DNA from: Ichthyophis bannanicus
Lineage: Eukaryota; Chordata; Amphibia; Gymnophiona; Ichthyophiidae
Assembly: GCA_033557465.1 (NCBI GenBank)
Contig: CM066034.1
Coordinates: 984,227,637 to 984,291,636 of the forward strand
Length of the DNA stretch: 64,000 bases
Direction: 5' to 3'
Shown here: piece by piece, positions 31,681 to 42,628 of the stretch
Layout: the number at the start of each line of letters is the position of its first letter
Position numbering within the stretch: the first letter of the stretch is position 1
Program-made: the position numbers and the translations under genes
The notes under the pieces: generated by a model
What the model was told of the DNA's origin: nothing
Seen by the model: only the letters and a program-made list of their open reading frames with translations
Database searches by the model: none

Positions 31681-32304
31681 TGTGGTGAGCAGGCCCCTAG
31701 CTGGATGGTCCCTCTCAAATTTGAACAGCAACTACTGAGAGCAACTCATGGGCTTTACTAGCTGCTTGGCAGCCCCTTCTGTGGGGTTCCAAGGTCCAGG
31801 CTTCCCCTACGGGTGAAATCGAAGCCCTAGAGTACTTCTGCTCCTGACTGCAGGGGTGGGTGGTGTCAAGTGCCCTTGCTTCGCATTTTGTCTCTTTGGC
31901 AGCCCAGCCTTATTCTCTACAGGAGTTGTTTAGAGTGCAGAAGAGGACTTTTTTTCCTCCAGAAGGTGAATCTGAGGAGGAAGTTAAGCTTCCCAAGATG
32001 AAGGAGAAGATCCTTTTGTGAATCCACCTTTTTCGCAGGAAGAATCTTCCTCCTATTCTGATTCAGGATGCTATGGCAGCTCTGTGTATTGATGAGTCTG
32101 CTCCCTGACCAGCTTTGCAAGCAGACCCAAGTTTGAAAGGCATCCGACACCCTTCTAGCTTCTTTCCTCTATGAGAGCCTAAGTGGCTGCTCATAGTCTC
32201 CCAATGAGAGCCTCCTGCGTTGGGTCTAAGGAGCCCCAAAGTTCTCTCTCAGCTGTATCCTCTGCCAGAGGGCGAGTTGTATTAGCTCTTCAGGCTCCCT
32301 TGGG

Positions 32305-33235
32305 TGGATGCCTTTGTCACGGCATTGACAAAGTACATGACCATTTCTGTAGAAGGGGATGCTGCACTTAGGGAGTCCTATGATGGGATGGTAGAAGCCC
32401 TCCTTAAAAATGCCTTTAAGGCTTCTGTCTTGGGCTCCCCAAGCAACACCATGCAGGTTTGGTAGCCCAGGTTCTTACATTGGGTCCAGCAGCTGCCAGA
32501 CAGCCTGGAGGCTGTGAGGTTAGAATCTGGGGCCTCATTTGTGTCTGATACTGTCTTTGACTTGATCAGGATCACCAACAAGTCCATGGAAGCCATGGTA
32601 GTGGCTAGGCAGTGGTTTTGGCTCCACAATTGGGCAGCTGATATTGTCTCTAAGTCACACCTGAGCAAACTCCCATTTAAGGGCAGATTGCTCTTTGGGG
32701 AGGCCCTAGAGAAGATGGTGAAAGACCTGGACATCGCTTGCTCCCAAAGGCTCCCAGAAAACAGGCATAGGCGTGCTAGAAGTGCCTCTCTGAGCTCTGC
32801 ATGGGACATGGAGGCTTCCTCGGACAGCTATATCCAGGCCAGACCTACTTATGGGACTAAGCCCAAGAAGGGCTAGTCCTTTCAGAGGTCGCAGCACTCT
32901 CAAGACTCAGCTATGGCACCTTCTGAAGCCAGTAAGCCCCTGCAATGAAGATTGCATGGGTTCCTTCCAAAGTACAGCTGATTTGGAGGCAGCTCTCTCA
33001 GAGCAGACCCATATTGCATCAGACCAATGGGTCCTCAGGCAGGGTTACACACTGGAGTTTGCAGAGCCTCTATGGGATGCCTTTTGTGGAGACTGCTTGC
33101 AGTTCCCCACTCAGAGCATGCTGGAGAAGGTCACAGCTCACTGCGCAAGAGCAAAGGCCTCCTCCTGAGTGGAATCTGCCTTGGTGTCTCCAGAGGACAT
33201 TTGTAAGGCCTGATCATTGCTGAGCACCTTTATGA
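32305..33235 (+). pseudogene. Gag/YR remnant of DIRS copy G
   Basis: The best open part is 32514-32876 (VRLESGASFVSDTVFDLIRI to YGTKPKKG). Residues around LLFGEALEKMVKDLD align with LLFGEALEKFVKDLG of copy E. Downstream frames hold the RT-proximal and YR C-terminal pieces, separated by stops (about 33166 and 33210). Non-functional. Confidence 0.7.
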
Positions 33236-33330
33236 AGTACTACAGGTTGCAGGTGGTAACCGGAGCAGATGGCACTTTTGTCAGGAAGGTTATGTCTAAA
33301 GAGTCATCTTCCCCCTTTTGGACTTGTCTA

Positions 33331-34724
33331 GCAGGAATAAAGAAAAGAAAATGATCAGATATATGAAATTTCTCCATATATCTATATATAAAAACTGAAA
33401 ACTTGTTTGCTTTTTTAGAAGGAAGTCTCAATTTCTATACAGTCTTATTTTTAATATTTGTTAAAATCCTTTGAGCTCCAGCAATTAAACCTTAGTACAG
33501 ATGAGAATTTATTATGTTTACAAGGAACTATGATGCAACAGCATTTTAAATACTCAGCACACAAATAATAACATAAAACCTTACCACTTAATATACCAGG
33601 AGCTAATCAGCATGGAAAACCCATGTTTCAATCAAATGACAAAATACATCCATACCTTCCATCATGTGGGAAAATAAGGAGATTAACCAATAAAATTACA
33701 ATAACAGTACCAAAGATAATCTGGCACATAAACAAGATAAAGTGATGGGAAATTTGAAGTGACATTGGAAACACATATTGCAGTCTAGAATGGTTAGAGG
33801 GCTAAGAAACAAGACTCAAACCTACTGCTCCCACCAATGCTTCTTGTGGGAAATGCCACTTTTTCCTCCACTGCCTCAGGTACAGACTTAGGGCCTCACC
33901 TACTATACATTTTTCCCATAGACACAAAGCAAGAGAAAACCTTAAGTAAATAGGCTTCTTTGACTGTAAGCTCTTGGGAACAGGGAATGCCTACTGTATA
34001 GAAATCAGGTTTGGAAAAGCAAATAAATCTAAAATCAGAATCTTCCAGAGATTATTTTTCATCTAGAAACCAAAACACTAGAAAATTTTTATAGCAGCAG
34101 ACCAGCATCTCATTTGTTGCTTTGTCCTAGATATTATGTACTCTGAGATCCAAACTGTCCCCCATTCCTGAATACAGTGGCTTGCTTTGATCTGCCTGCT
34201 TCTCTATGTAAATAAATATGCTAACAAATTTCAGTACATCAAAAGCAAGCAGAAAGGGGCATCAGTCTGGTTTTTAAATTTCAATCATACCTTATGGAAA
34301 GGTAGAATTTGTTTTTGCGTCTACAATAGATCACAGTGCGCAGGATGTTTGTCAGATCACTGTCCATTAGTCTGTGTATTAGGATATTTATACACCATTT
34401 TCATAAACGTTGCGGCAACACAAAATAAACATCGCTACAATACAAATCCTACCCCTCTTCACTCTCACCAAGGGAAAGACAGTATTATCTTTTGACCCTT
34501 GTTTTTTCTCAAACCATCTCTTCCAATTTACCCTTCCTTTGCTGCCTTACGGTACACCTACCATCATTATATTCTTACTTTTGTTGAATCACTCCCTTCA
34601 GATATCTATATCTATATAAAATCATCTTCCTTGGTCTTCAACATCCAGTACGATTTCTCCTTAGAACATTTTTATATGAATCAAAGGCCACACTACACAA
34701 GTCATCACCCACAGAAACTGAAGT
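33331..34724. other. Unassigned AT-rich region
   Basis: About 1.4 kb with no supported ORF, repeat end or RNA gene. Probably host intron or old decayed repeat. Confidence 0.5.
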
Positions 34725-34900
34725 TGCTTACCTGTAACGGGGGTTCTCTGTAGACAGCTGGAGTGCCATCTGCGACAGAGACATTGGTGCTGAGCTCTCC
34801 CCTAGCTCGGAGAAGTCTCTTCCTGCCCAGCTATCTCTGCACAGAGAGTCAGTCCATAATTTAGCTGTATTAAGGTTGCACGCTTGTCTTTCAGGTTCTT
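34725..34900 (+). mobile_element. Possible DIRS-like terminal fragment
   Basis: GTTGCTTACCTGTAACGGGG and GTTCTCTGTAGACAGCTGGA resemble the left ends of copies B-D (TTACCTGTAACAGGTG then TCTCTGGGAACAGCAGGA). No opposite terminus was found, so it may be a solo end. Confidence 0.45.
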
Positions 34901-35083
34901 CTTGTTTTTGATTTCTCTTCCCCTTGGTTCCTTTCTTTTCCTATGTTTATGTGTATTAGGCATTTAATATACTGACTTCTGTGGTGCTGGCATCAAAGCC
35001 ATTTACAATTAGAAATAATCAAGAAATGATTCTGCACAGGGGGAAGGCATGATGGCGGCTTAGCAGGTGTCGGGCACAAGTCC

Positions 35084-35764
35084 ATGATGGGAAAATGGAA
35101 GGCTAAAGGGGTTAGGAAGCCCTCCTCTACCCCGGCAGCTTCTTCCCCATTACCTGGAGGGGAGCAGGCAATTGGTCCGCTGGATTCCTTTTTCTTGCGT
35201 CCTCAGCGGCAGCTAGGAGACGTGGCGGAGCAGAGCCCTAAAGGTGTTCCATTGAAGCTGAGTGGCTCAGCGGTTAGCTCAGGGCCTGACATCTCTCCCC
35301 TAGAGCAGTGGCGTCCTCTGAAGGTGGCCTTGATGGTACAGAGTCCTATGAAATTGACAGAATTGCTGTCTTCCCAAGCGGGTGAGCTAGATCCAGTTGG
35401 AGGGTCGACTTCGGGACAGAGTGGAGGGAAGTTTCTAACCCTTTTGGGCCAGTGTTCCAGTATTCCATCACTTTGGAGGTGTGTTGGTGGGTCAGCTGAG
35501 ATTATACATGCCCCTGGGAGTCTAGCAATGGATCAGCAGATGTCAGAAGCCGGTATGGGAGCGGCTGAGACCCTGGTAACTTTTTCCTTTGAGCGGCCAG
35601 AGGTTTTTACTTTAGAATCCATATGGTCTGCCATTGTAAAGCTTCGGGAAATGTTGGCTCTTCAAGTTAGTGCCTTGGTAGTGCAGTCTCAGTTTCATAC
35701 TGCTTTCCTCCAACAGCATACATTGGAAATTTCTGTTTTGCAGTCTTCAGTGACATCAAGATGA
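35084..35764 (+). CDS. Possible LINE ORF1-like N-terminal fragment
   Basis: A 226-codon open frame starts at MMGKWKAKGVRKPSS just after GATGGCGGCTTAGCAGG, a leader reminiscent of L1 elements. The product is Ser/Gly/Pro-rich and ends with FTLESIWSAIVKLREMLALQ and LQQHTLEISVLQSS, which could be the start of a coiled coil. No RRM or nuclease follows, because a CR1 begins by about 35930. It may equally be a fragment of an unrecognised repeat. Low certainty. Confidence 0.35.
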   Translation: MMGKWKAKGVRKPSSTPAASSPLPGGEQAIGPLDSFFLRPQRQLGDVAEQSPKGVPLKLSGSAVSSGPDISPLEQWRPLKVALMVQSPMKLTELLSSQAGELDPVGGSTSGQSGGKFLTLLGQCSSIPSLWRCVGGSAEIIHAPGSLAMDQQMSEAGMGAAETLVTFSFERPEVFTLESIWSAIVKLREMLALQVSALVVQSQFHTAFLQQHTLEISVLQSSVTSR

Positions 35765-35864
35765 CGGAATGGGATCGAAGTGGCAGATGGCTGTCTTAAT
35801 GGATGATATCTTTCCCAAAGCAACAGAGAACACTGTACAGAATGACAGGACCAGGATAGTTTAT

Positions 35865-35925
35865 TGGACTTGATATACCACCTTTTGTAGGAATACACAC
35901 AGAGCATTTTACAATAAAAAATGTT
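35865..35925 (-). mobile_element. Short LINE 3'-end remnant
   Basis: TTGATATACCACCTTTTGTA and AGAGCATTTTACAATAAAAA look like a reversed L2-type 3' UTR (GGTATAT near the end). Confidence 0.4.
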
Positions 35926-35929
35926 TAAG

Positions 35930-36966
35930 AGTCTTAAGAAAAGAACGCAACATTAAAATAGGAACACTGAATAAAAAAGTCTGCCTTTTGGCAGATGACA
36001 CAAAAATTTGCAACAGAGTGGACTCCCTTGAGGGAGTGGATAACATAAGGAAAGATCTACAAAAGCTGAAAGAATGATCTAATTCTTGGCAGTTAAGATT
36101 TAATGTTAAGAAGTGCAGAGTCATGCACTTGGGAAGCAGAAATCCAAGGGAATTGTATGCGATAGGGGCGAGAGGTTGGTGTGCACGGACCAGGAGAAGG
36201 ACCTTCGAGTTATTGTTTGAGGATCTCAAGGTGGCGAAACAGTGTGACAAGGTGGTGGCAAAAGCCAGAAGGATGCTGGATTGCATACAAAATGGAATTA
36301 CCAACAGAAAGGACGAGATAGTAATGCCACTGTACAAGTCGCTGCTGAGGCCTCACTTGGAATATTGTGTTCAGTTTTGGAGACCATATCTCACAAAGGA
36401 TATAAAAAAAAACTAGAAATGGTTCAGAGGAAGGCGACCAAAATCATTTGGAGCCGCGTCAGAAGACTTATGAGAAGAGAGCTGAAGACCTAAATATGTA
36501 CATTCTGCAGGGGAGGAGGGACAGGGGAGATATGATTCAGACCTTTAAATACTTAAAGAGTATTAATGAACAAACCTCTTCCAAAGACAAGGAAGCTGTA
36601 AAACTAGAGGGCATAATGAAGCTGCAAGGGGGTAAACTGAAAGGCAATGTCAGGAAATACTTTTTCACTGAAAGGGTGGTGGATGCTTGGAATGCCCTCT
36701 CGATGGAAGTGTTGGGGCAAATAAAGTAACAGAATTCAAAATGACATGAGACAGACACAGGATCCCTTTAGAGCAACAGGATAAAATAAAAATAAACAAA
36801 ACTATCTCTTATATCTCAATAAATAGGGGTGACGTACACAGAGCAGTGGGTACACCCCTAAACAAAGGCATGGGGAGAGATGACTTGCACAGAGCGGCAG
36901 GCTCTTGCTGAGCAGACTAGATGGACCATACTGGTCTTTATCTGCCGTCATATACTATGCTACTAT
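35930..36966 (+). mobile_element. CR1 LINE 3' fragment with 3' UTR
   Basis: The plus strand encodes ADDTKICNRVDSLEGVDNI (RT catalytic ADD), WQLRFNVKKCRVMHLG, then 36123-36416 (ARRMLDCIQNGITNRKDEIV, LYKSLLRPHLEYCVQFW), and 36448-36729 with LQGGKLKGNVRKYFFTERVV. The 3' UTR ends GCAGACTAGATGGACCATAC then TGGTCTTTATCTGCCGTCAT, the common CR1 3' end. Several frameshifts and stops; 5'-truncated. Confidence 0.9.
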
Positions 36967-37644
36967 CTAACAATAAAGAAATAGATCAGAGTGAGTAGTA
37001 AAATTGAGGACAGGAAGAAAAGACATAAATGACCAGCACCCTAGATAGCAAAAAAGAGTTTGCTAGAATTTCCAACAAAGGGGCATTAGAGGTTACCTTT
37101 CAGTAGTTCTAAACTAGTGAAGCTGGATATAATTCTAAACTACTACTACTAAGCATTTGTATAGAGCTACAAGACGTACACAACGCTGCACAGACATGTA
37201 AAAGACGGTCCCTGCTCATCAGTAGACACAGGATACATCTAGGGGGAATGGTAAGGGAATACAAAGGAGAACAGGAGAGTCAAGATCTTAGAGTTGTTGG
37301 GACTATTTTCAATTAGCAAAAAAAAAAAAAAAAAGAAGTACATCGCTACCCTAACCTGATGTGTTGATTATAGGTTTTCTGAGTGTCTTTATACTGTATA
37401 ATGCCAAAGACTCAGGGGTTCAGGACTTTCTCCAGGATCTTTTGGCTTTGCTCGTTTGCCTTTTTAGTAAGCACAATATGAGGTGAAACCATAGATGATG
37501 GTGTTTTGACAAAATAAAAACTAGTCTCTTTGGAGCAATGGTGTTCAAGAAGTTATCTAAGGTGGTAATCTATGTATCCACTTTATCTTCCAAAGTGATC
37601 ATTATGCAAATAAATGAGAGTGAAGACAAAGAATTGACAGAAAT
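36967..37644. other. Unassigned region with minor repeats
   Basis: It contains a TACTACTACTAAGCATTTGT motif followed by CGCTGCACAGACATG at 37140-37200 that looks like another LINE or SINE tail, and a poly-A run (37319-37334). No gene seen. Confidence 0.4.
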
Positions 37645-38150
37645 GTGATGCAATTTATTTATTTATTTAATTGCTTTTCTATACCGCACTATTTATTATC
37701 AGCGCGGTTTACAGAAAACGTATTTGTGCAAAGAGGGCAGTTCAATGCACTTACAATAAACAGGGTAAATAAACATGGATAACAGGTTAACAGGTAACAA
37801 CTATTTACAATTAGGTATGCAGGCTTATACACCTATCTCGTCAGTAAGTACAGTTGATGCGGCAATGACATTCTGACAATTAAATAGAGGTGGGTTCGGA
37901 AAGTAGTGTCGTGGGCAGGGGGCTCGTGTGGAGAGAGTTGGACATGAGGGATGGTGGCTGAGAGCTGTCATTTGGGATGGAGAAGTGCTGGGTAAATAGG
38001 TGACGTTTCAGCGCTTTCCTAAATTGAAGGTTGTTGATGGTGCAGATGTCAGGTGGGAGAGCATTCCAGCAGGAGGGTGCGTAGAAGGCAAAGGCATGGT
38101 TGCTCGTAGTCTTGGAGCATTTAATGATTGCTTTGGGAAGGATGAGAGTG

Positions 38151-40736
38151 TTAAGTAGCAGCTGATCTCCTTATCCTGTTGGGGGGGGTTATCTGGACTA
38201 AGTCAGAGAGGGAGGTGGACGCGCAATTATGGATGACCTTGAAAGTCATTGTTAGAATCTTAAATGAAATCCTGTAGTGGACGGGGAGCCAGTGTAGGTG
38301 TTTTAGTATGGGGGTAATGTGTTCTCTTCTGGAGGCTCCGTGTAGAGTTCTTGCTGCAGCATTCATTGCCAACTGTAAGGGATGTAGGGTGCTCTTCGGA
38401 GGTCCGTGCAGTATGGAGTTAATGTGGTCGAAATGAGGCATTACTAGAGCTTGAAATACTGTTTTGAAGTCAACCGGGTCTAGCAGTTGTCTAATGTGGC
38501 GCAGTGTTCGGATTTTATGATATACTGCCTTTACCATGTTGGATATCTGCTCCTTCATATTGAGGTGTTGGTCAAGGATGATACCAAGGTATCGTATCGT
38601 AGGTTTGGCGAAGAGTTCAGCATCACGCACTTTTATGGATGATGGTGGAGTGAATGCTTGGTCTCTGCAGACGAATAGGACTTCTGTTTTTTTGAAGTTT
38701 ATTTTGAGCTTCTGGGTGTGTAGCCAGTCTGTAACCACGTCGAAGCATGAGGACAGGTGGGAGAGATCTGGGTGCTCAGTTGATATTGTTGTGTACATCA
38801 GAACGTCATCAGCGTATATTAGCCAGTTGATGTGGAAGGATCTAATGAGGGCGCAGATGGGTTGCATGTAAACATTAAAAAGAAGTGCTGAAAGTGAGGA
38901 CCCTTGTGGTACACCCTTCGCTTGCAGGAATGGATCTGATCTTGAGAGGCCGGAGTGAACATGTTGCCATCTTTCATTTAGGTATGATGTACACCATAAT
39001 AGCGCAGTGCCGTGCACTCCCTTCTCGGCAAGGCGGGAGAGAAGTAGGTCGTGACTGACGGAGTCGAAGGCAGCCGCGATGTCTAGGAAAATGAGAGTAA
39101 AGGCTTGTCTGAGGTTGTCAATACCTACAGTTAGGGTGTTGAATAACGTGGTTAAAAGAGTTTCAACCCCATGTGACTCGCGGAACCCGTGTTGGCAGGT
39201 GTCCAGGGGTGAGTTGTTTTCAATGTGGTGGTCTAGTTGTCGTTGGACTATTTTTTCCATAATTTTGGCTAGGAACGGGATGCTTGATATTGGTCTGTAG
39301 GAGTCCATTTTAGCAGGGTCAAGTCTGTTGTTTTTGAGCAGGGGTCTGATTCTGAGCTTCAGGCTGTTGGGGAAGGTTCTGGTCAGGAAGGATGTGTTAA
39401 TAAGATTGGTAAGGAATGGGCTGAGTTCAACACGTAGTGTTTTTATCCATTGTGCTGGGCAAGGATCATTCGGTGCCGTGGTGGTATTTATGCTGTTGAT
39501 TATGTCTTGGAGTTCTCTTGCGGATGGGGTTGTGAATGTCGTGAGCATTTGTTGGGCGACGGTTAAGTCAGAGGTTAAGGTGGAGGGGGGGAGCCGCCCG
39601 GATTTGTCATCCAGGGCACCGGTACCGGAAGATACGTTGACCTGACTGGCTTTGGTTCGGAGGTATTCGGCATATTCTTGGGGGTCAGGATGGTTAGGTT
39701 GGTTGGGGGAAGGTTCTTTTGCTAGTGAGCTGACAATGCTAAAGAGATCGTGTGGCTTATTCAATGATTTGTGCAGCCTTTCAGCGTAGTATCATTTCAT
39801 GCTTGTCGAGACTGCTGCACAATGTTTAGCTAGTTGAGTGGTGTAGGCTTCATGACTCTCAGTTGATCTTGAGTGCCTCCAGCGCTTTTCGAGATGCCTG
39901 AGCAGTTGTAGGGACTTCTTCAACTCGGGTGAGTACCATGGTGCTTTTGTTCTCCTGCGGGGTTCTCTGGTGATGGAGGGCAGGTCAATTCTGGCATCTA
40001 GGTTTGAGTTCCAGGCTGTAATCATATCATCGAGGCTCTGTTCAGGTGGGTTAAGGAGGTGTGCTTTTTTCAGGATTTCATCTTTGTTAAATGGACGGAA
40101 TGACTTAGGTGTTGAGGCATAAGATTTGTCCGAGGACTGGGGGATGGTGGGCTCAGGGCATCCTGGCATTAAGAAGTTGATTAAGCTATGGTCAGACCAG
40201 GGTACTGGGCTTATAGTAATCTTAGGGTCATAGGTGGAGCTAAGAGAAGCTGGCGGTGCGAAAATCATGTCAAGCATGTTTCCCTTGATGTGAGTTGGTG
40301 CGTTAACTAATTGGGTGTATCCTAGCATTTCTAGGGCATCGAGGAAGGCTTTGTTGTGAGTGTCTTGGTGAGCAGGGAGGTTGAAGTCACCTAATACCCA
40401 GTTAGGTGTGCGAGGATTTGGGGGGTTGCAGGCGAGGTCAACAATTGTGGCTAGATCGTCTGGTGAGGAGGAAGGAGCCCGGTAGAGTAGGTTAATGGTG
40501 CTATGTTTTTTGGCTATGGTGATGGAGTCAAGATGTGGGGTGCTACTGGAGGACAACAGATGAAATTGCAGATCTGTCTTGGTCAGGATGGTTGTTCCTC
40601 CTCCTTTTTTATCACTCCTGTGACATGAATGGACAGAGAAGTTGGGTGGGACAAACTGGTGAAGGAGGACGGTGTCCGAGGCTGACAGCCAGGTCTCGGT
40701 AATGCATAGGACGTCGAGGTCGAGGGCGTCTAACAT
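38151..40736 (-). pseudogene. L2 LINE polyprotein: endonuclease and RT, broken
   Basis: 40736-39792 carries the endonuclease (LDVLCITETWLSASDTVLL, WVLGDFNLPAHQD, PWSDHSLINF). A short damaged gap at 39765-39791 (a stop and a frame change) precedes 39764-38151: SYRPISSIPFLAKIMEKIV, CQHGFRESHGVETLL, LIFLDIAAAFDSVSHDLL, KGVPQGSSLSALLFN, YADDVLMY (RT catalytic), HWLPVHYRISFKIL. The C-terminus is cut after IRRSAAT. Upstream RSIRQKWPAVAD is preceded by in-frame stops, so the start is lost. Function as for the first L2. Confidence 0.85.
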
Positions 40737-41674
40737 GTCGGCAACTGCTGGCCATTTCTGTCGGATGGAGCGTTAATTTATTTAGGCACACTTAAGGTCT
40801 CGGGGGGGGGGGGGGTATAGTGTTCTTGTTGGTGGGGTTTGGACTGCTGAAGGGCTATATAGATGAGGTGGGGATAAGGTGTATGGCCTGGTTGGTGGGC
40901 TGTCTGTTGACTATGGTGGTTATAGCTTCTCTTCCAGGGGCTGTGTAATATTGGGATGGAGTTGTAAAGAGTGGTGAGGGCTTGAGAGTCGAGTGCTAGG
41001 GCGAGTAGTATGTAGCACAAGGGAAGGGCATAGGCATGTGTGATTGAGGTGAGTTGTAGCATGGTGATTCGGCGGTCTGGGGTTGACGTGTGGTGTGATG
41101 GTTAAGGTGTTGGCGGGCTGATGTATCTGAGGGAGAACTATCAGCAGTAGTTCTGGCAAAGCAGTCAAAAATAATAATAATAATAGCAGTAATATTGACA
41201 AAAGGAGTAGTAGCACAAATGTTAGCAAGAGCTAGCAGCAATAATACTGGCAAGAGCTAGAAGCAACACTGTAGGTGAAGTGATGAAAGGCTAATAGAGG
41301 CAACTTACTGGCAAAATACTAGTAGGGCATGGTAACAGAGGTAGCAAATTACAATATAACTGTATGGAGTATTGGTAACAATAATTGTAACAGTCAGTGG
41401 TATATAGAAATACTTGCAGTAAGGTAGCACGGGGGAGAGCTGTAAGCTGTAGCAGGATTAGCGGTCGGTAAACTGTTGAATTTTGCTTCTTGAGGAGTTC
41501 AGTTTTCTGTCTTAGAGGCCGTGTGCGTGGACCGCTGGCCTTGTGGCGTTTTGATGTGGTGATTGTTGGCTTCGGCACTTTCTGGGCGGGCTGAGTGCTG
41601 TTGCTTCCTTGGGGGTCCTCGCCTAAGGGCCACGCCAAAGGGCCCTCAGGCGCGGGCCCACCAGGCACGGGTGT

Positions 41675-41893
41675 GCCCGATGGCGCTCCTTTTTAAATTC
41701 TGTCCGGGCTGCCACGATTGGGCAGGGGAGACTGCAGGGCGTCCTCTTCTGCGCCGGGTGCTCGATCCCTCCTGGGAGAGCCGCGGCCGGCCGGAGAGTG
41801 GAGGAGGCAGCAAAAAAGAGCTTGCGCCCGATGGCGCTCCTTTTTAAATTCTGTCCGGGCTGCCCCGATTGGGCAGGGGAGACTGCAGGGCGC
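41675..41893 (-). repeat. Tandem 151-bp units at the 5' end of the second L2
   Basis: GCCCGATGGCGCTCCTTTTT at 41675 recurs at 41826. Each is followed by AAATTCTGTCCGGGCTGCC, then CGATTGGGCAGGGGAGACTG. The units are GC-rich beside an AT-rich flank. The 5' position suggests promoter monomers, as in some L1 families; that is inference. Confidence 0.7.
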
Positions 41894-41895
41894 AT

Positions 41896-42544
41896 GATAA
41901 TCTGGTTTCATGAGAAACTGTTTGTGCGGATGCGGGAATTTGAAGACTGGGTTTTAACAGGAAGTGATCAGTCCAAGGTAACTGTAACGACCCAATCTGA
42001 AAGACTTGACAAGAGATGACATCAGATTGGGGGGAGGGAAAAAAAGCAGATTTTAAATGTATGAATGGAAAATGTACTTTAACAATTTAGATTTTACACA
42101 ACAACATGTTATCAGGGAAAAATGATGTTCTAGTCTAGATCATCATCAACATGGATATTAAAATTTCCAAGTATGAAAAGGTTAGGAAACAGTGTATAGA
42201 TATGCATATCAGATACTATGGTATAAAAGAGCTTCCAAGGGGAGGAATTTACATTTGGAGGACAATAAACCAGCAGCATGCAAAATGTAAAGAATAGAAC
42301 ATTTGCGTGCCTACCTGGAAGCCTATCTCCACAGCTGGAGACCGAGACTTAACAAAAAAGTGCTATGCCCCACTTGACTGAAAAAAAGGTCTTCTGCCAA
42401 GGAGCAGTCTAAACTATAGAACTTTGTGAAGGTATGAATTGAAGAACATTGTGGTTGCCCTGCAGATGTCTTGTGCAGATAGAGGCCAGAGTGGCTATAG
42501 TTGCAGCTGTGGCTCACAGACTATTTCATTACCAGAGGATGTAG
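41896..42544. other. Unassigned region
   Basis: No supported gene or repeat end. It may be host intron. Confidence 0.45.
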
Positions 42545-42628
42545 TAAAATAAGTTGTTGTTGTTGTTGTTGTGTGCCGTTGAGTCGATGTCGACCCTCTG
42601 GATAGTTGTCCTAAAATGTTTTCGGTCT

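Larger units (their letters stand above)
31085..33330 (+). mobile_element. DIRS-like element copy G, internally deleted (plus strand)
   Basis: It contains Gag codons related to copy E: VDAFVTALTKYMTISVEGDA at about 32305, then FDLIRITNKSMEAMV, LSKLPFKGRLLFGEALEKMV at 32560-32730. DQWVLRQGYTLEFAEP (33015-33065) is the segment before RT in copy E. At about 33120-33135 it passes straight into YR C-terminal codons (TAHCARAKAS, ESALVSPEDICKA, MKYYRLQVV). RT, RNase H and most of YR are gone. Ends are not certain. A SINE sits inside at 31407-31680. Confidence 0.7.
37645..41895 (-). mobile_element. Second L2-type LINE, near full length
   Basis: Minus-strand element of about 4.25 kb. ATTT tail at 37650-37672, 3' UTR (TTTCTATACCGC), RT and endonuclease ORF (38151-40736 and upstream), a leader frame near 40778-41253, and at the 5' end two tandem 151-bp units (41675-41893). 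Its protein is clearly related to that of the L2 at 3604-7045 but differs at many positions, so this is a different subfamily. Confidence 0.82.

Noticed and set aside
41563..41911. Short ORFs in the tandem 5' units of the L2
   Set aside because: Frames repeat with the units and differ by strand; most likely leader or promoter DNA.
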